Of a DNA stretch of 64,000 bases, positions 11,725 through 23,080 are shown one piece after another. The notes under the pieces are model-generated. The model ran no database searches. It was not told the DNA's origin and saw only the letters and a program-made list of their open reading frames with translations. The stretch is from Parietaria judaica (Eukaryota > Streptophyta > Magnoliopsida > Rosales > Urticaceae): assembly GCA_954871525.1 (NCBI GenBank), contig OX940864.1:12456001-12520000 (forward strand), written 5' to 3'. Positions within the stretch are counted from its first letter, which is position 1. Each line of letters opens with the position of its first letter. Both the position numbers and the translations under genes were made by a program.

Positions 11725-12607
11725 CTGTGGCGGAGGTAGTAATGCACCACCGTTCGCACGTGCATGCGCTGATGTTTTAAAAAAATTTACCATTAAGTAT
11801 AACTTATTAATAGTTATGGTGGTTAATGTGATTTTACTTAGCTGTTCTGAATGTTTATTTTATTTTGTTTATAATTAATCCTTATATCTATTTATATGTA
11901 CATTGATTGTTTTATAATCAATTATTTGTTATTGAAATACACTCGGTAACATACTCGGTTGTGTTGGCAACACACTCGATATTCTCGATAGTGTCAATGA
12001 CGTATTCGACGATATCGGCCATATACTCGTCGTTTTCAATATTGTCGGTGACGTATTCGATGGTGTTGGCGATATACTCGGTTGTGTCGGCAACACACTC
12101 GATATTCTTGATAGTGTCAGTGACGTACTCGACGATATCGGTGATATACTCAGCGTTTTTGATATTGTCAGTGACGTATTTGGCGGTGTTGGCGACACAC
12201 GTGACATTCTTGACGGTGTCAACAATGTAATACTCGCGACCGAGTGCGTCGCCGATATCACCAAGTATGTCACCGACACCACCGAGATTATCGAGTGCGT
12301 TGCCGACACCGTCGAAATTATCAAGCGCGTTAGTGACACCGTCGATCATATCGCATAAACTCAACATTAACTTTAGTTTAGTGGTAGAACTTAAAGTTAT
12401 ACCGAAAATAAAATATTGGGTCTTTATGCTGACAAAAACAAATATTGAAATATATCATTTACAAAGTATAAATATGAAGTTTTTACGCGGCAAGTATCTT
12501 TTTATTTTTCAAATTAATTAACTAATTTTTTAATTAATATATATTTTTTAAATGGTCGGTTTGTTATAAGGTGCTTCGGCTGAAACACAAAGTTGGCTCT
12601 GCCACTG
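11725..12607. mobile_element. Non-autonomous hAT-like element carrying a minisatellite
   Basis: The termini CTGTGGCGGAG at 11725 and CTCTGCCACTG ending at 12607 are inverted. The flanking 8-mers ACATAAAT (11717-11724) and ACGTAAAT (12608-12615) match at 7 of 8. The paralogous segment near 34035 has the uninterrupted site AACACGTAAATGCAG, so insertion is supported by an empty site. The interior is dominated by the repeat at 11935-12360. Confidence 0.8.
11935..12360. repeat. Minisatellite, about 120-bp period made of 21- and 30-bp subunits
   Basis: The segment from TGTTGGCAACACACTCGATA (about 11965) recurs about 120 bp later as GTGTCGGCAACACACTCG. Within it, units end in GTATTCG or ATACTCG. 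Because the subunits are multiples of three, frames stay open on both strands. On the minus strand (11918-12367) the translation alternates 10-residue units such as YVTDTIKNIE with 7-residue units such as CVADTTE. I read the open frames as a by-product of repeat periodicity rather than as a gene. Confidence 0.7.
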
Positions 12608-14646
12608 ACGTAAATGAAGACATGAACTGCATGGAGAACATGTTTACATATTCTAATATATTGGTGTAATTATTTATTTCGAATAATTAGGTGCTTTATT
12701 TAAATAGTATAATAATAGAGTCATGGTTGTTATATATATTATTATAGTTTTCCAAAGTTATAATCAATCTCGAGGAGGATCGCATAATCGTCGTGTCACG
12801 TGTGATCCCCGTTTTGAATAGAATATATAACAATAAGTGATGATAAAATAAATACAAAATATTGATTTGAGATTAGTTGTGTCGCAATTATAACACATCT
12901 GCCAATATAAGACTCCAAAATATAATATGAAAGATTGGGGGCGTAAAAAAAAATAAAAATGCGTGTTTTATATTGTTTTGGACCGGAATTACATTTTTAA
13001 AAATAAAAAATGCAATCGTATTAAACTAGAATCGGTTTATTAAAATTGTATTTGGATTAAAACCGGTTTCGAATTATGGGTTAATGGGTTAAAAAAAATC
13101 AGAGCCATATTATACGTTACTCAAACTTATTTTTTAAAAATATTTTTAGCTTTTTGTATTTTCTCTCTCTTTTTTTTTATATTAATTTTTCTCTTATTTA
13201 TAAAACTTAATCTTCTCATGCTATTTTTTTTTCTTCGTATTTTTGTAACTTAATACATATCGAGATAAGAACTTGCAAAAGTCGAGTAGTCGCAAAAGTA
13301 AGGTCTCAGACTCGTATTTTAGTAAAATATTTAGAATAAAAATATTTTTATTATAAATATAAGGATTTTTATATTACTACGTATTAATAATTAATTCGGA
13401 TTCAGATTTTAAATCCGGATCCACACCTGCATTTGAAAATCCGGGTTTTAAAGATTTAAAATTCGAATGCGGGTTTTGATTTTCCAAAACCAAAAATTTG
13501 GATTCGGGTTTGGGAAGAAAAAAAAAGAAGTAATCGGCCCACTTTCACCCTACAATAAGATCTATGTACCCATTACGTCAACTTATATTTTTTTATAAAA
13601 TTCTTAGTATTAGCGAAAATTATATTTTTGATATTGTAGTACATGAAAATAAAAATACAAAATCGGTGATTATAGAAATAAAGATACAAGAAAAGACAAA
13701 TTATTTATTAAAAAATAGCCGGTTTACATAGAATAAAGAATACAAATTAAATCGAAAATGTGATATAATCATTATTTGTAGTACAGTTATAAGACTTAAT
13801 GTGATAATTTTTAAAAGGAAGTGAGTTATTTGTTACTCAAAAGTCAAAACTATAAATCATAAATAATTTTTTTCTCACTTTTAAATTTTAATCAAAATCA
13901 TAACTCTTTTGCCACATTTATTTTTTCTTTTGCAGATTTTTTGGGGATGCTTTCGTATTTGTATATATGTAATGTTCATATTGAATGACATTTCTTTCTT
14001 TTTATAAATATATCATGGATCGATTTTGAACTTATATATAAGATTAATTATTTATATTATATTGTATATAGTAGGTACAACAACAGATCTCAAATCAACA
14101 ATTTTGTCTTCACCCGATCGACGTCCCAACCCACTATATTACTTTATCACAAAAAAATCCATTTACTTATTTTATTTAATATAGAAATTCGACCATCCCG
14201 AGGTTCGGCTTAATTTGATATGAGATTTTCTTATTTTAATATTTATATCTTATAATTTAAATTTCAGAGGCATCGTATGATTATTTATCAGAAAATTAAT
14301 TGACTATAGTTACTCAATGCACCTTCGATTTCATATTGCTCTATATTGCCCTGTCGTCTTTTATAATTATAATATTGTCGTGATATCACTGGAAATGGGC
14401 TGGTAAAGCGGCTTCTGCCGGCGTAATTTAAAATAACGCAGTACTGATACCGGCACGTGAGTTTAAGACTGACTTGATTTTGCCGCCGAATTTGGGTAAA
14501 TTACTGTTACGTTTTACTAGCCAAGTAAAACGTACTTTGGCTTAACGGAATTTTTTATATAGTACTCGCTGTACTGATTCAATACTCATAATATAATCTG
14601 ACCTCTTCTCTATATATCATAATATTAACTTCGTCTCTCTAGCAAA
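12608..14646 (+). repeat. SOT upstream segment, copy A
   Basis: This flank of the truncated SOT at 14647 is nearly identical to copy D (about 34040-37068) and diverged from copies B (about 23330-24540) and C (about 31160-33388). Shared words include GACATGAAC, AATCTCGAGGAGGATCGCAT and TTGCAAAAGTCGAGTAGTCG. A TATATAG at 14556-14562, about 90 bp before the ATG, is a likely TATA box and is conserved at 36978-36984 in copy D. Confidence 0.75.
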
Positions 14647-15053
14647 ATGAGTGAAGACAAGTTGTTGATATCATCCAGCAACAAGGATGATCAAGTAGAA
14701 AACAGTGACTTGCTCGATCTTATTTCCCAGCTTCCAAAGGCGAAGGGCTGGCTGAAACCCGACGTCACGCTGTATCAAGGCTGTTGGTTCCCGCACGACG
14801 CCCTCCGCGGAGTCATCGCGTTTCAGCAGCAATTCAAAGCTCAAGACCAAGACATCATCTTAGCCTCAAACCCGAAAACCGGCACCACTTGGCTGAAATC
14901 TCTCACGTTTTCCGTCATCAACCGCGCTCGCTACCCACCATCGAGCAGCCCTCTTCTCACCAAAAACGCCCACCAGCTCGTTATCTCGCTCGAGCAGACA
15001 TTCTTTTTGATACCCTCACTATGCCTCGACCTGAGCAGCATGAGAGCGCCGAC
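14647..15053 (+). pseudogene. 3'-truncated sulfotransferase (locus S3)
   Basis: It begins MSEDKLLISSSNKDD and includes NPKTGTTWLKSLTF, the PAPS loop. It matches the gene split between 37069 and 44080 almost base for base until about 15053 (GAGCGCCGA). There the homology stops and unrelated AT-rich sequence follows, ending the frame at 15090. The catalytic His, the 3'-phosphate site and the C-terminal GDW motif are all missing, so no enzyme can be made. Only about 135 of some 336 residues remain. Confidence 0.9.
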
Positions 15054-17063
15054 ATTCGTTTCAACGGGTTGTATATGTTTAATAAAATAATATGTATAGG
15101 TGAAGAATAAAAATTAAGCAAAATAAAAATGATAAATTTCAAGAATGCATCGTAGTTTTGTGTAGTTAGCTCTTTGCTTTCTATTAAGAAAAATATCAAT
15201 ACTACATAGTTTGAGTAATTAATTGAAAATATTTTATCTACATATATATACAAAAAAATAAAATATACGAATAGACAATTATAATGCAAATATGTATAAT
15301 AATAATAATAAAAATACTTATAATGAGATTTAATTTTCTAGTAAAATATCATCGCATCTTCAATAAAATGGTCAATAAAAATACTCCTATGCATTTTATT
15401 AATAACATAATCGCTTCTCAAATTGTAAGAGCACGGAAGTACCCTGGTCATAAGCTTCGAATCCATAAAGCTCGTCAACATAAATTCCTTCGCTTCTTCG
15501 ACGCTTTTTATAGGCACAACAAAAACACATGCTCAGGGACAATGTCATTTTTACCATGTTGTCTTTAGTCTTTTTCACGTTGTTCTTTAGACTACTTGTA
15601 ACTGAGAAATTTGTGTCATCATATCATAACAATATGTATAATCAATTGAGAAACATTAAAATTTAAAAAGACATATGTAAACAAAATGTAAGACCAAAAA
15701 CATTTTTTCACAGTGTATATAATATACTCAAAGACCAAGCAGTATATGTACAGTGTCCCGATGTTCATTAGGTTATTGAATTTCCGTAAATATAATTACA
15801 GTTTCATAATCACGTAACCGTTAGAATACTGATTAATAGGGAGAAAATATTTGAAAATTATTATAGAGATTTTTTTTTTGAAATTTTGTTTTTAAAATTA
15901 AAATTGTAAAAATACTTATTAATAGGGAGGAAAAATTTGAAAATAAAAAAGGAATGATTAATCAGTTATTTACTTTGCTACATTTAAGGAAAAAAATTAT
16001 TTTAAATTTTAATTTAATAAAAATTCGAATAATTAGAAGGGTAGATTGGTCCATATTTCAATTAGTTGGTGGTTTTGATAGGTTTGAGCATTTTTTTTGA
16101 AACTTTGAGTCACAAATAAGCATTTGGCTCATCTCACAAATAAAATTTCACATATTCATTTTTAGGCAAATTAAGTACTAGCTATATATGTGCAATCAAA
16201 TTTCTCGAACAAATAAATACAATCAAACCAGACAACTTTCTTGGGACACACCCAATCGAACATTTATGAATAATAACTGTGTTTATCGTGTTTGATTTAT
16301 TGACAATTGGAACAGTGATCCTAGAAGAGCAATAACGACGAGGAGAGACGAGCAACAATTCAACAATGACAGCAGCGGCCGCGACATTCAACTGCAATAT
16401 AAGAGAGCGAGGCTCTAAGCCTCAAAATTATTGGGTTGAAATCTTTGCTTTCTGAATTTATGAGATAAACAAAACAATGAAGACAACACTGAAAAATCAC
16501 ACCTCAGGGTATTACTTTGGCTATTTTAATTAAACAAGGGGTTTTTAAATAACAAAAATGAATTTGGAGGATCTTAATGTACTCCCACATTTCTTAGGAC
16601 GGGCTCAAATTACCTCACATGCCACTGTCCCGGGTCATTCTCTAAATTCTTTCACACATTTTTTAGCGCCTATGTTATATATATAAAAAAAGGGAGTTTG
16701 AGCTAAATAGCCAACTTGATAGTTTAAAATTGAAAAAAATAGTCGATATTTGGTTAATATTTATAAAATAGCCAATTAACCATATTAACCATTATAAAAA
16801 TAGTCATATTTAACCATTATAAAAATAGTCATATTGACAAAATAGCCAATGCTTGACTATTTTGCAAATAAAAACCTTAAGTGGCGTTTGGTTAACTGGT
16901 TTGGGAAACAAGTTTTGCAATTTGGTTTGAGAAATCAGTCTGAGAGTTTAGTCTACCAAACCAGTTTGGGAGTTTGATTTTTGAAACACTGTTTGGTTAG
17001 TCTTTTGTTAATTTGCGGTTGAACTTGAATGAAAGAGAAAAAAAAGCAATAAAAAAACCAGTT
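15054..17063. other. AT-rich intergenic DNA
   Basis: No gene is recognised. Small repeat pieces are visible. About 16571-16610 (GTACTCCCACATTTCTTAGG) is an inverted relative of about 31107-31155. About 16680-16870 holds repeated AAATAGCCAA/AAATAGTCATAT words, probably a MITE relic. About 16880-17030 has TTTGGTTAACTGGTTTGGG-type repeats. Confidence 0.45.
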
Positions 17064-18787
17064 AGCTCATCGAGGTTGGGAGATTCACCACATGGATGTC
17101 AAATCAGCATTCTTAAATGGTGACCTCGAGGAAGAAGTCTACGTCAATCAACCTTAAGGTTTTGGCGTCAAGGGCAAGGAGAAGAAGGTGTACAAGCTCT
17201 CCAAGGCTCTATACGGGCTACGTCAAGCTCCAAGGGCGTGGAACATACGCTCGACAAGAGTTTGAAGAGTATTGCATTCACAAAGTACTCCAGGGAGCAG
17301 GCTGTGTACACCAGGAGCAGCAGAGAAGAATTTTTGGTCGTCGGAGTGTATGTGGACGACCTGATAGTCACTGGATCCAGCGCAGGAGGCGTAGAGGTGG
17401 ACCAGAAGAAGGACTGAATCACGCTCAAGCAGTCGGCCTACGCGAAGAAGATCCTCAAGCAGTTCGAGTTGGGGGATTGCAACCCGAGAAAATACCCGAT
17501 GGAGGCGAAGCTGCAACTCGGGAAGGATGCTGAAAGAAGAGAAGTGGATCCCACGGAGTACAGACGCGTGATCGGGTGCCTGAGGTATCTTACTCACACC
17601 CGACCAGACATTTCTCATGCAGTTGGGATCGTCAGTCGTTATATGGAGAAGCCCACAAGCGCACACCAGCAGGCCGTGAAGCATATATTATGCTACGTGA
17701 AGGGAACGACAGACTACGGGATCCAATATGGAAGAGGCAGCAGAAGAGTCGGCTTCACTGACAGTGATCTAGCCGGTGACATTGATGATAGGAAGAGTAC
17801 CGGAGGGATGGCGTTCTACCTCAACGGGAACCTGATCACCTGGTAGTATCAGATTCAGAAAACAGTAGCTCTATCCTCATATGAAGCGGAGTTCATGGCA
17901 GCAACCGTAGCAACATGTCAAGCTATGTGGTTGAAGGGGATCCTAAGTGAAGTGACCGGAGCTGAGCAGAAGCCAGTTACACTCTACGTGGACAACAAGT
18001 CCGCAATAACACTAATGAAGAACCCAGTGTTTCATGGTCGTAGCAAACACATAGACACTCGGTATCGTTATGTTCGCGAGTGTGTGGAGAAGCGGAAGAT
18101 CATCGTGGAGTTTGTCAGCACGAAGGAGCAGTGGGCTGACATACTAACCAAGGCTCTAGCAAGAGTTAAGTTCGCGGAGATGAGGGAGCTGCTCGGGGTG
18201 AAGAACCTCGACCCAAGTCAAGCTTACGGTAGAGAATGGGAGTTTAAGCCTGACTTGGCTCAACCCCTAGCAAAGATCTCCCTAACAGAGATTTCCCTAC
18301 TAGGAGTTTCCCCTCCAAAGCTTCCCCTAGCAGAGAAGGGCCCAAGCAGAAATGCCCCAACCAGGAGTGCCCCCGGGAAGAAGTGGCTCCCTAGGAGAAG
18401 AGCCCCGAGCAGGAATGCCCCGGGCAGAAATACACCCTAGCAGCCCTGCTAGGGACACATGACCAGAAGTCAGCGGAACTCATTCTAGAAGGTGCCAAAC
18501 TTGAGGAGCAAGTTTAGAGATTTGATTTGATTTAGTCTCCAGATTCTGTTAGGATTCGAATGTAAATGTAGAAGATTTGATTAAGTTTATTTTAGGAAGT
18601 TTAGCTAGGGTTTCGTTTTCTGGTCCTCTATAAATACTAGTGTTAGTGTTTATTTTTGTAACTCCTCCTTTGTATTTTTGCCTTCGATTAATCAAATAGA
18701 ATCTTTTCTCCCAAAGCTTTCTTCTTCCTTTATTTTGTTCTTCGTGTGTTGTTCTTTGGTTGCAGATCCAAACAATTGGAACCAACA
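17064..18787 (+). mobile_element. 5'-truncated Ty1/copia fragment with a 3' LTR (diverged subfamily)
   Basis: Homology to the copia element at 37092 starts abruptly at AGCTCATCGAGGTTGGGAG inside reverse transcriptase. There is an in-frame stop at about 17154 (after VNQP), frameshifts, and a deletion of roughly 85 bp after the [10 protein letters not shown] region. RNase H motifs remain ([22 protein letters not shown]). The LTR runs from TGGGAGTTTAAG at 18237 to GGAACCAACA at 18787 (551 bp). Its U3 differs from that of the other copies, while R-U5 (CCTTCGATTA, TTGCAGATCC) is shared. TATAAATA lies near 18630. The pol frame (17895-18440) runs about 68 codons into the LTR. The element abuts a minus-strand SOT remnant on its right. 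Confidence 0.8.
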
Positions 18788-18876
18788 GTCCTTACCCAAG
18801 AACCTTGGTACAAGACAACGCCTGTTTTGGTCCAACCTTTGGCTTTGGGAAGTTAAGAAAGATCAACTAACTCATT
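18788..18876 (-). pseudogene. Minus-strand sulfotransferase N-terminal remnant (locus S4)
   Basis: Read on the minus strand, this piece encodes DLS, a stop, then LPKAKGWTKTGVVLYQGSW. It matches the conserved N-terminal LPKxKGWxKxxxxLYQGxW block of the SOTs in this window. The stop replaces the Gln or Glu of LSQLPK/LSELPK. Homology ends exactly where the copia LTR ends at 18787, and no further SOT sequence appears beyond the fragment's other end near 17064. The GWTKT word is shared with locus S9 at 44545. Confidence 0.7.
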
Positions 18877-19342
18877 GCCCTTTCCCTCTTCACCTTGCTT
18901 TTGCTCCATTCTTTTTTCAGGTTTTGTTTCACTTTAGAAGGGAAGATATATCTCTCGCCTTTACTTATGATTCACTAGGTACATATATATTGTTAATTAA
19001 ACTATCTCAACAGTCAGTTGGACATAGCTACTGTCATGTTAATTAATTGGATTAATAGCGGTATAAGTATTCAAGGTGTGATAAAAATAATAGTAAAAAA
19101 AGTATCTGACGTCATTCAATCTGAGTTGATCATATGTTCTTTTTGAACACCGTTAGTCAAATGTCACATGGCATTCTTTTGATTTCCACATGTGGCACTA
19201 CTATGTTATTTCATTGCCGCTTAGCATTTTCATGTGGCATTTAATGTAACGCCCCTGTTGCTCTATCGAAATGACGATTGTCCCAAGAGGCCAACACGAA
19301 TCTTTTAAGTGTGCGTTGTCCTCACTCGCACGGGAAACTTCC
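18877..19342. other. Intergenic DNA between two copia fragments
   Basis: No gene is recognised. Near 19046-19110, GGATTAATAGCGGTATAAGT resembles the terminus of the MULE-like MITEs elsewhere in the window, without a matching second end. Sequence 19243-19342 directly before the copia homology is unidentified. Confidence 0.4.
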
Positions 19343-21712
19343 CAAGACGACCAGGATGTTGCCGAGCAAGAGAAGCCCGGAACACCCAGCTCGGGAACAG
19401 TCTTGCCAGAAACGAGGGAACCCAGCCCGGGAGAGAGCACCCCGGATACACCCAGGACACCAAGTCCGAGCAGGACCAACCCGTCCAGCTCGGGAGATTC
19501 CTCCATAAAAGACGGCCCAAGAGGATTCCGACCTCTAGCAGACGTCTACGATCAGACTCAAGAAGTGGAGATGAGCCTGGAGGAACTTTCTTTGTTGTGT
19601 GCAGAAGAACCAGCCAGCTTCCAGGAGGCAGCAGCCGAGCAGGAGTGGCAGGAAGCAATGAAGAAGGAGATGGAGTCCATTGAGAAGATCGAGGTTGGGA
19701 GCTTACCGACCTGCCCAAAGGTCACAATCCCATCGGCCTGAAGTGGGTGTATAAGCTGAAGAAAGACACTGAGGGGAATGTCCTTAAGCACAAGGCAAGG
19801 CTGGTAGCTAAAGGCTACGTGCAGAGGAAAGGCATAGACTTTGAGGAAGTCTTTGCTCCAGTAGCCAGACTGGATACGATCAGACTCATCCTAGCCATAG
19901 CAGCTCATCGAGGTTGGGAAATTCACCATCTGGATGTCAAATCGGCATTCCTAAACGGTGACCTCGAAGAAGAAGTGTACGTCAAGCAACCAGAGGGGTT
20001 CGGCGTCACGGGCAAAGAGCAGAAGGTGTACAAGTTATCCAAGGCCCTGTACGGGTTGAGACAAGCGCCAAGAGCGTGGAACATCCGCCTTGATAAGAGC
20101 TTGAAAATTTTTGGATTCACAAAGTGTCTGAGCGAGCAGGCAGTCTACACCAGGAGGTCCGGGCAGGAAACTCTGATCGTGGGAGTGTATGTGGACGACC
20201 TGATCGTCACAGGATCCAGCGCAGGAGGCGTAGATGGATTCAAGCAGCAGATGATGGCCGAATTCGAGATGAATGACCTCGGATTACTTTCGTACTACCT
20301 CGGTCTAGAGGTGGAACAGAAGAAGGACTGCATTACGCTGAAGCAGTCGGCCTACGCGAAGAAGATCCTTAAGCAGTTCGAGATGACGGATTGCAACCCG
20401 AGCAGATACCCAATGGAGGCGAAGCTGCAGCTCGGGAAGGATGCTGAAGGGAGAAGAGTGGATCCCACGGAGTACAGACGCGTGATCGGGTGCCTGAGGT
20501 ACCTCACCCACACCCGACCAGACATCTCACACGCAGTCGGGATAGTCAGTCGATACATGGAGAAGCCCACAAGTGCACACCAGCAGGCGGTGAAGCACAT
20601 CTTGCGATACGTGAAGGGCACGACAGACTACGGGATCCAGTACAACAGAGGAAGTGGAGCGGAAGTACTAGTCGGCTTTACGGACAGTGATCTGGCCGGT
20701 GATATCGATGACAGGAAGAGTACCGGAGGGATGGCGTTCTACCTCAACGGAAACCTGATCACCTGGCAGTCTCAAAAGCAGCAGACAGTAGCTCTATCCT
20801 CATGCGAAGCAGAGTTCATGGCGGCAACCGCAGCAGCATGTCAAGCTATGTGGTTGAAGGGGCTACTTAGTGAAGTGACCGGATCCGAGCAGAGACCAGC
20901 TACTCTCTACGTGGACAACAAGTCTGCAATCGCGTTGATGAAGAATCCAGTGTTTCACGGACGAAGCAAACACATTGACACGAAGTACCATTATATTCGT
21001 GAGTGTGTGGAGAAGCGACAAATCATCGTAGAGTTCATCAACATAAGGGAGCAGCGAGCATACATCCTCACCAAGGCTTTGGCGAGAGTGAAGTTCGCGG
21101 AGATGAGAGAGTTGCTCGGAGTAAAGAGTGTAGCAAGTCAAGCTTACGGGGGAGAATGTGAGCTTATGCTTGACTTAGTCCGGATGACGACCAGAACCCA
21201 GGACGGGCAGAAACACTTGCGAGGAGTCAGCCCGGGTACCGACCAGAACAGAAGACGGACAGCTGTTCAGCCCAGCTCGGGTGAACACGAGCAAAACGTC
21301 CGGATAGAAGGCAAGCCCGGCCAGAGGCAGACGAGCAGGCCAGCTCGGGGACAGAGAAGCTGTCCGGGCAGGAAAGGGAAAGTCAGCAACTACCCAGCAA
21401 GGAAAGCGCGTAGCTTGAGGAGCAAGCAAAGATCAAGTCAAAGATTTGATGAGATTATTTAGGGTAGTTTCCTGATTTTCTGCGATTTGGGTAGCTAGGG
21501 TTTCGCCTATGAGAGGCTATATAAACCTAGCATTGTACACTTTGTAAAAGAGTTGTAGAGTCCATTAGAATTTCGAGTTTATCTCCTTGTATTTAGCCTT
21601 CGATTATTAATCAGAGAATTTCTTCTCCCAAAAGCTTGTGTCCTTTATTTTTGGTTCGATTTCTTTTGGTGTTATTCGTGTTCTTTGCAGATCCGTGAAT
21701 TGGGATCCAACA
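19343..21712 (+). mobile_element. 5'-truncated Ty1/copia fragment with a 556-bp 3' LTR
   Basis: Very similar to the 3' half of the element at 37092. Homology begins at AAGACGACCAGGATG, downstream of integrase. The LTR runs from TGTGAGCTTATG at 21157 to GGATCCAACA at 21712 (556 bp). No 5' LTR, gag, protease or integrase is present, and no TSD could be assigned because the left end is truncated. Confidence 0.9.
19747..21462 (+). pseudogene. Copia reverse transcriptase-RNase H remnant
   Basis: This long open frame contains the RT blocks [26 protein letters not shown] and VYVDDLIV, then the RNase H blocks [35 protein letters not shown] and [10 protein letters not shown]. It continues about 100 codons into the LTR before stopping. 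A 1-bp deletion near 19690 separates it from the preceding frame (19271-19741), which holds the linker region. Without gag, protease and integrase it cannot act on its own. In a host these enzymes copy the element's RNA into DNA. Confidence 0.85.
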
Positions 21713-22117
21713 TCAATGGTGTATTGGAGGTCCAATTTATTTTGTTTAAATTAATGAAGAACAATTTGTTTATACAATATAACATCGTTAATTTAATCCA
21801 TGATAAATTAATAACTTCAATTAAATAATATTTTTGTCTGATCCCGTTCGGAACCAACTAGCTAAACTAATAATTTGCTAAATTTTATAAGATAATATTT
21901 TTTGCAAGTATACAAGTCCCACTTAATACATAAATTAATAATTAAAAAAAACTAATACTGTGTGATTAATTATGGAATAAATATAAACGAAACATAATAT
22001 CACGTAATTAAGTGCACCTTCAATAATAACAAAAAATTAACATCAAATAACTATCATGTGGCATTTTTAAAAGAGGACTTAAAACAAATTTCTCAATAAT
22101 TCAATCTTTATTGAAGT
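21713..22117. other. AT-rich intergenic DNA with a dispersed-repeat fragment
   Basis: About 21770-21910 is a piece of the CTCTATAAATTAATA-type repeat (TTTTTGTCTGATCCCG). The rest is AT-rich 3' flank of the minus-strand SOT gene. No gene is seen. Confidence 0.5.
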
Positions 22118-23080
22118 TTACTTTAACGAGTACTTGAATGTCAAACCAGAACCATGTAGTTTATCTTCAATCAGTTTTTGTACATTTTCCACCATTGATG
22201 GACTGAGATGATTGACCCAATCACCGACTTTCCCTTTTCTGAAAAAGAGATTATACTCTATAGGAACGATATTTCCCTTTCCATGCTTGTTCACATCTAA
22301 TTCCTTCAAACTCTTCAAGCTGCAAAGCTCGGTTATCTGCTCAACCGCGCCGTTAGTCTCCTCCTCCGTGGAGAAAGGGAACCCTAGAAACTTGGCGATC
22401 TTTTTCACCTCGGAAGACGTGTCCTCCAACATGTCCTCGTATGTCAAGAACAACACCTTCTCCGGCTTCTCCAAGCTCGCCTTCCAAAACCCTAGCACGT
22501 GGTCCCAGAACGGCCCAAACGTGCTCTCGCCCTTGCAAAACGTCTCCACATACTCCTCCAACGTCCTTTCCGGCCAGATGTTCGGGGAGCTGCTAGTGAA
22601 TTTCCAGAAGGAAACGATGGTGTCGAGAGGGTTCCGGCAGATGTAGACGACCCGACAATTGCAAGAGCCTCCACCAGCGATAGATGTTGGGAGCAACGCG
22701 TAGGGAATATGCGTGGCGTACAAGCATTGTGCCGGAGTGAGGCTGTTCGAGTAGCTGGGGGAGCCATGAGTCATCCGCAAATGCTCGATGGTGGGGACGA
22801 GCATGTGCGGATTTTCGGTGAGTAACGGAGTACTGTCAGGCTGCGTGTAGACGTGGCGGTTGGCGACGGAGAACAAGATGGCTTTGAGCCAAGTGGTTCC
22901 ACACTTGGGGTGCGAGGCAAAGATGATGTCTTTCTCTTGGGCTCGGAATTGTCGCTGAAACTCGACGACATCGGGAAGAAACTCGGAGTTAATCCAACAA
23001 CCTTGGTACAAAGCCAAACCTTTGGTTTTGGCTAGGGGAAGCTGAGAAAGATCATCCTTCGAATTCAAGCCGTGTTCCAT
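22118..23080 (-). CDS. Cytosolic sulfotransferase, intact (locus S5)
   Basis: A single-exon gene of 320 residues. The start at 23080 (MEHGLNSKDDLSQLPL) is the first ATG in frame and follows a run of A on the coding strand. Motifs are the PAPS loop HPKCGTTWLK (57-66), catalytic His124 in ATHIPY, 3'-phosphate-site Arg149 and Ser157 in CRNPLDTIVSFW, VLFLTYEDML (209-218), and FRKGKVGDW (280-288). One oddity is the N-terminal block. Relatives have KGWAKPGFSLYQGCW but this protein has KGLALYQGCW, an in-frame loss of about five residues that removes the Trp. This strand is opposite to the other full-length SOTs here. TATA-like sequence lies near 23150-23160, before the start. The enzyme is expected to be cytosolic and PAPS-dependent; its acceptor is unknown. 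Confidence 0.95.
   Translation of the reverse strand: MEHGLNSKDDLSQLPLAKTKGLALYQGCWINSEFLPDVVEFQRQFRAQEKDIIFASHPKCGTTWLKAILFSVANRHVYTQPDSTPLLTENPHMLVPTIEHLRMTHGSPSYSNSLTPAQCLYATHIPYALLPTSIAGGGSCNCRVVYICRNPLDTIVSFWKFTSSSPNIWPERTLEEYVETFCKGESTFGPFWDHVLGFWKASLEKPEKVLFLTYEDMLEDTSSEVKKIAKFLGFPFSTEEETNGAVEQITELCSLKSLKELDVNKHGKGNIVPIEYNLFFRKGKVGDWVNHLSPSMVENVQKLIEDKLHGSGLTFKYSLK

Noticed and set aside
18678..19046. 122-codon plus-strand frame after the copia LTR
   Set aside because: It begins in the LTR and crosses the antisense SOT remnant. No protein family is recognisable.
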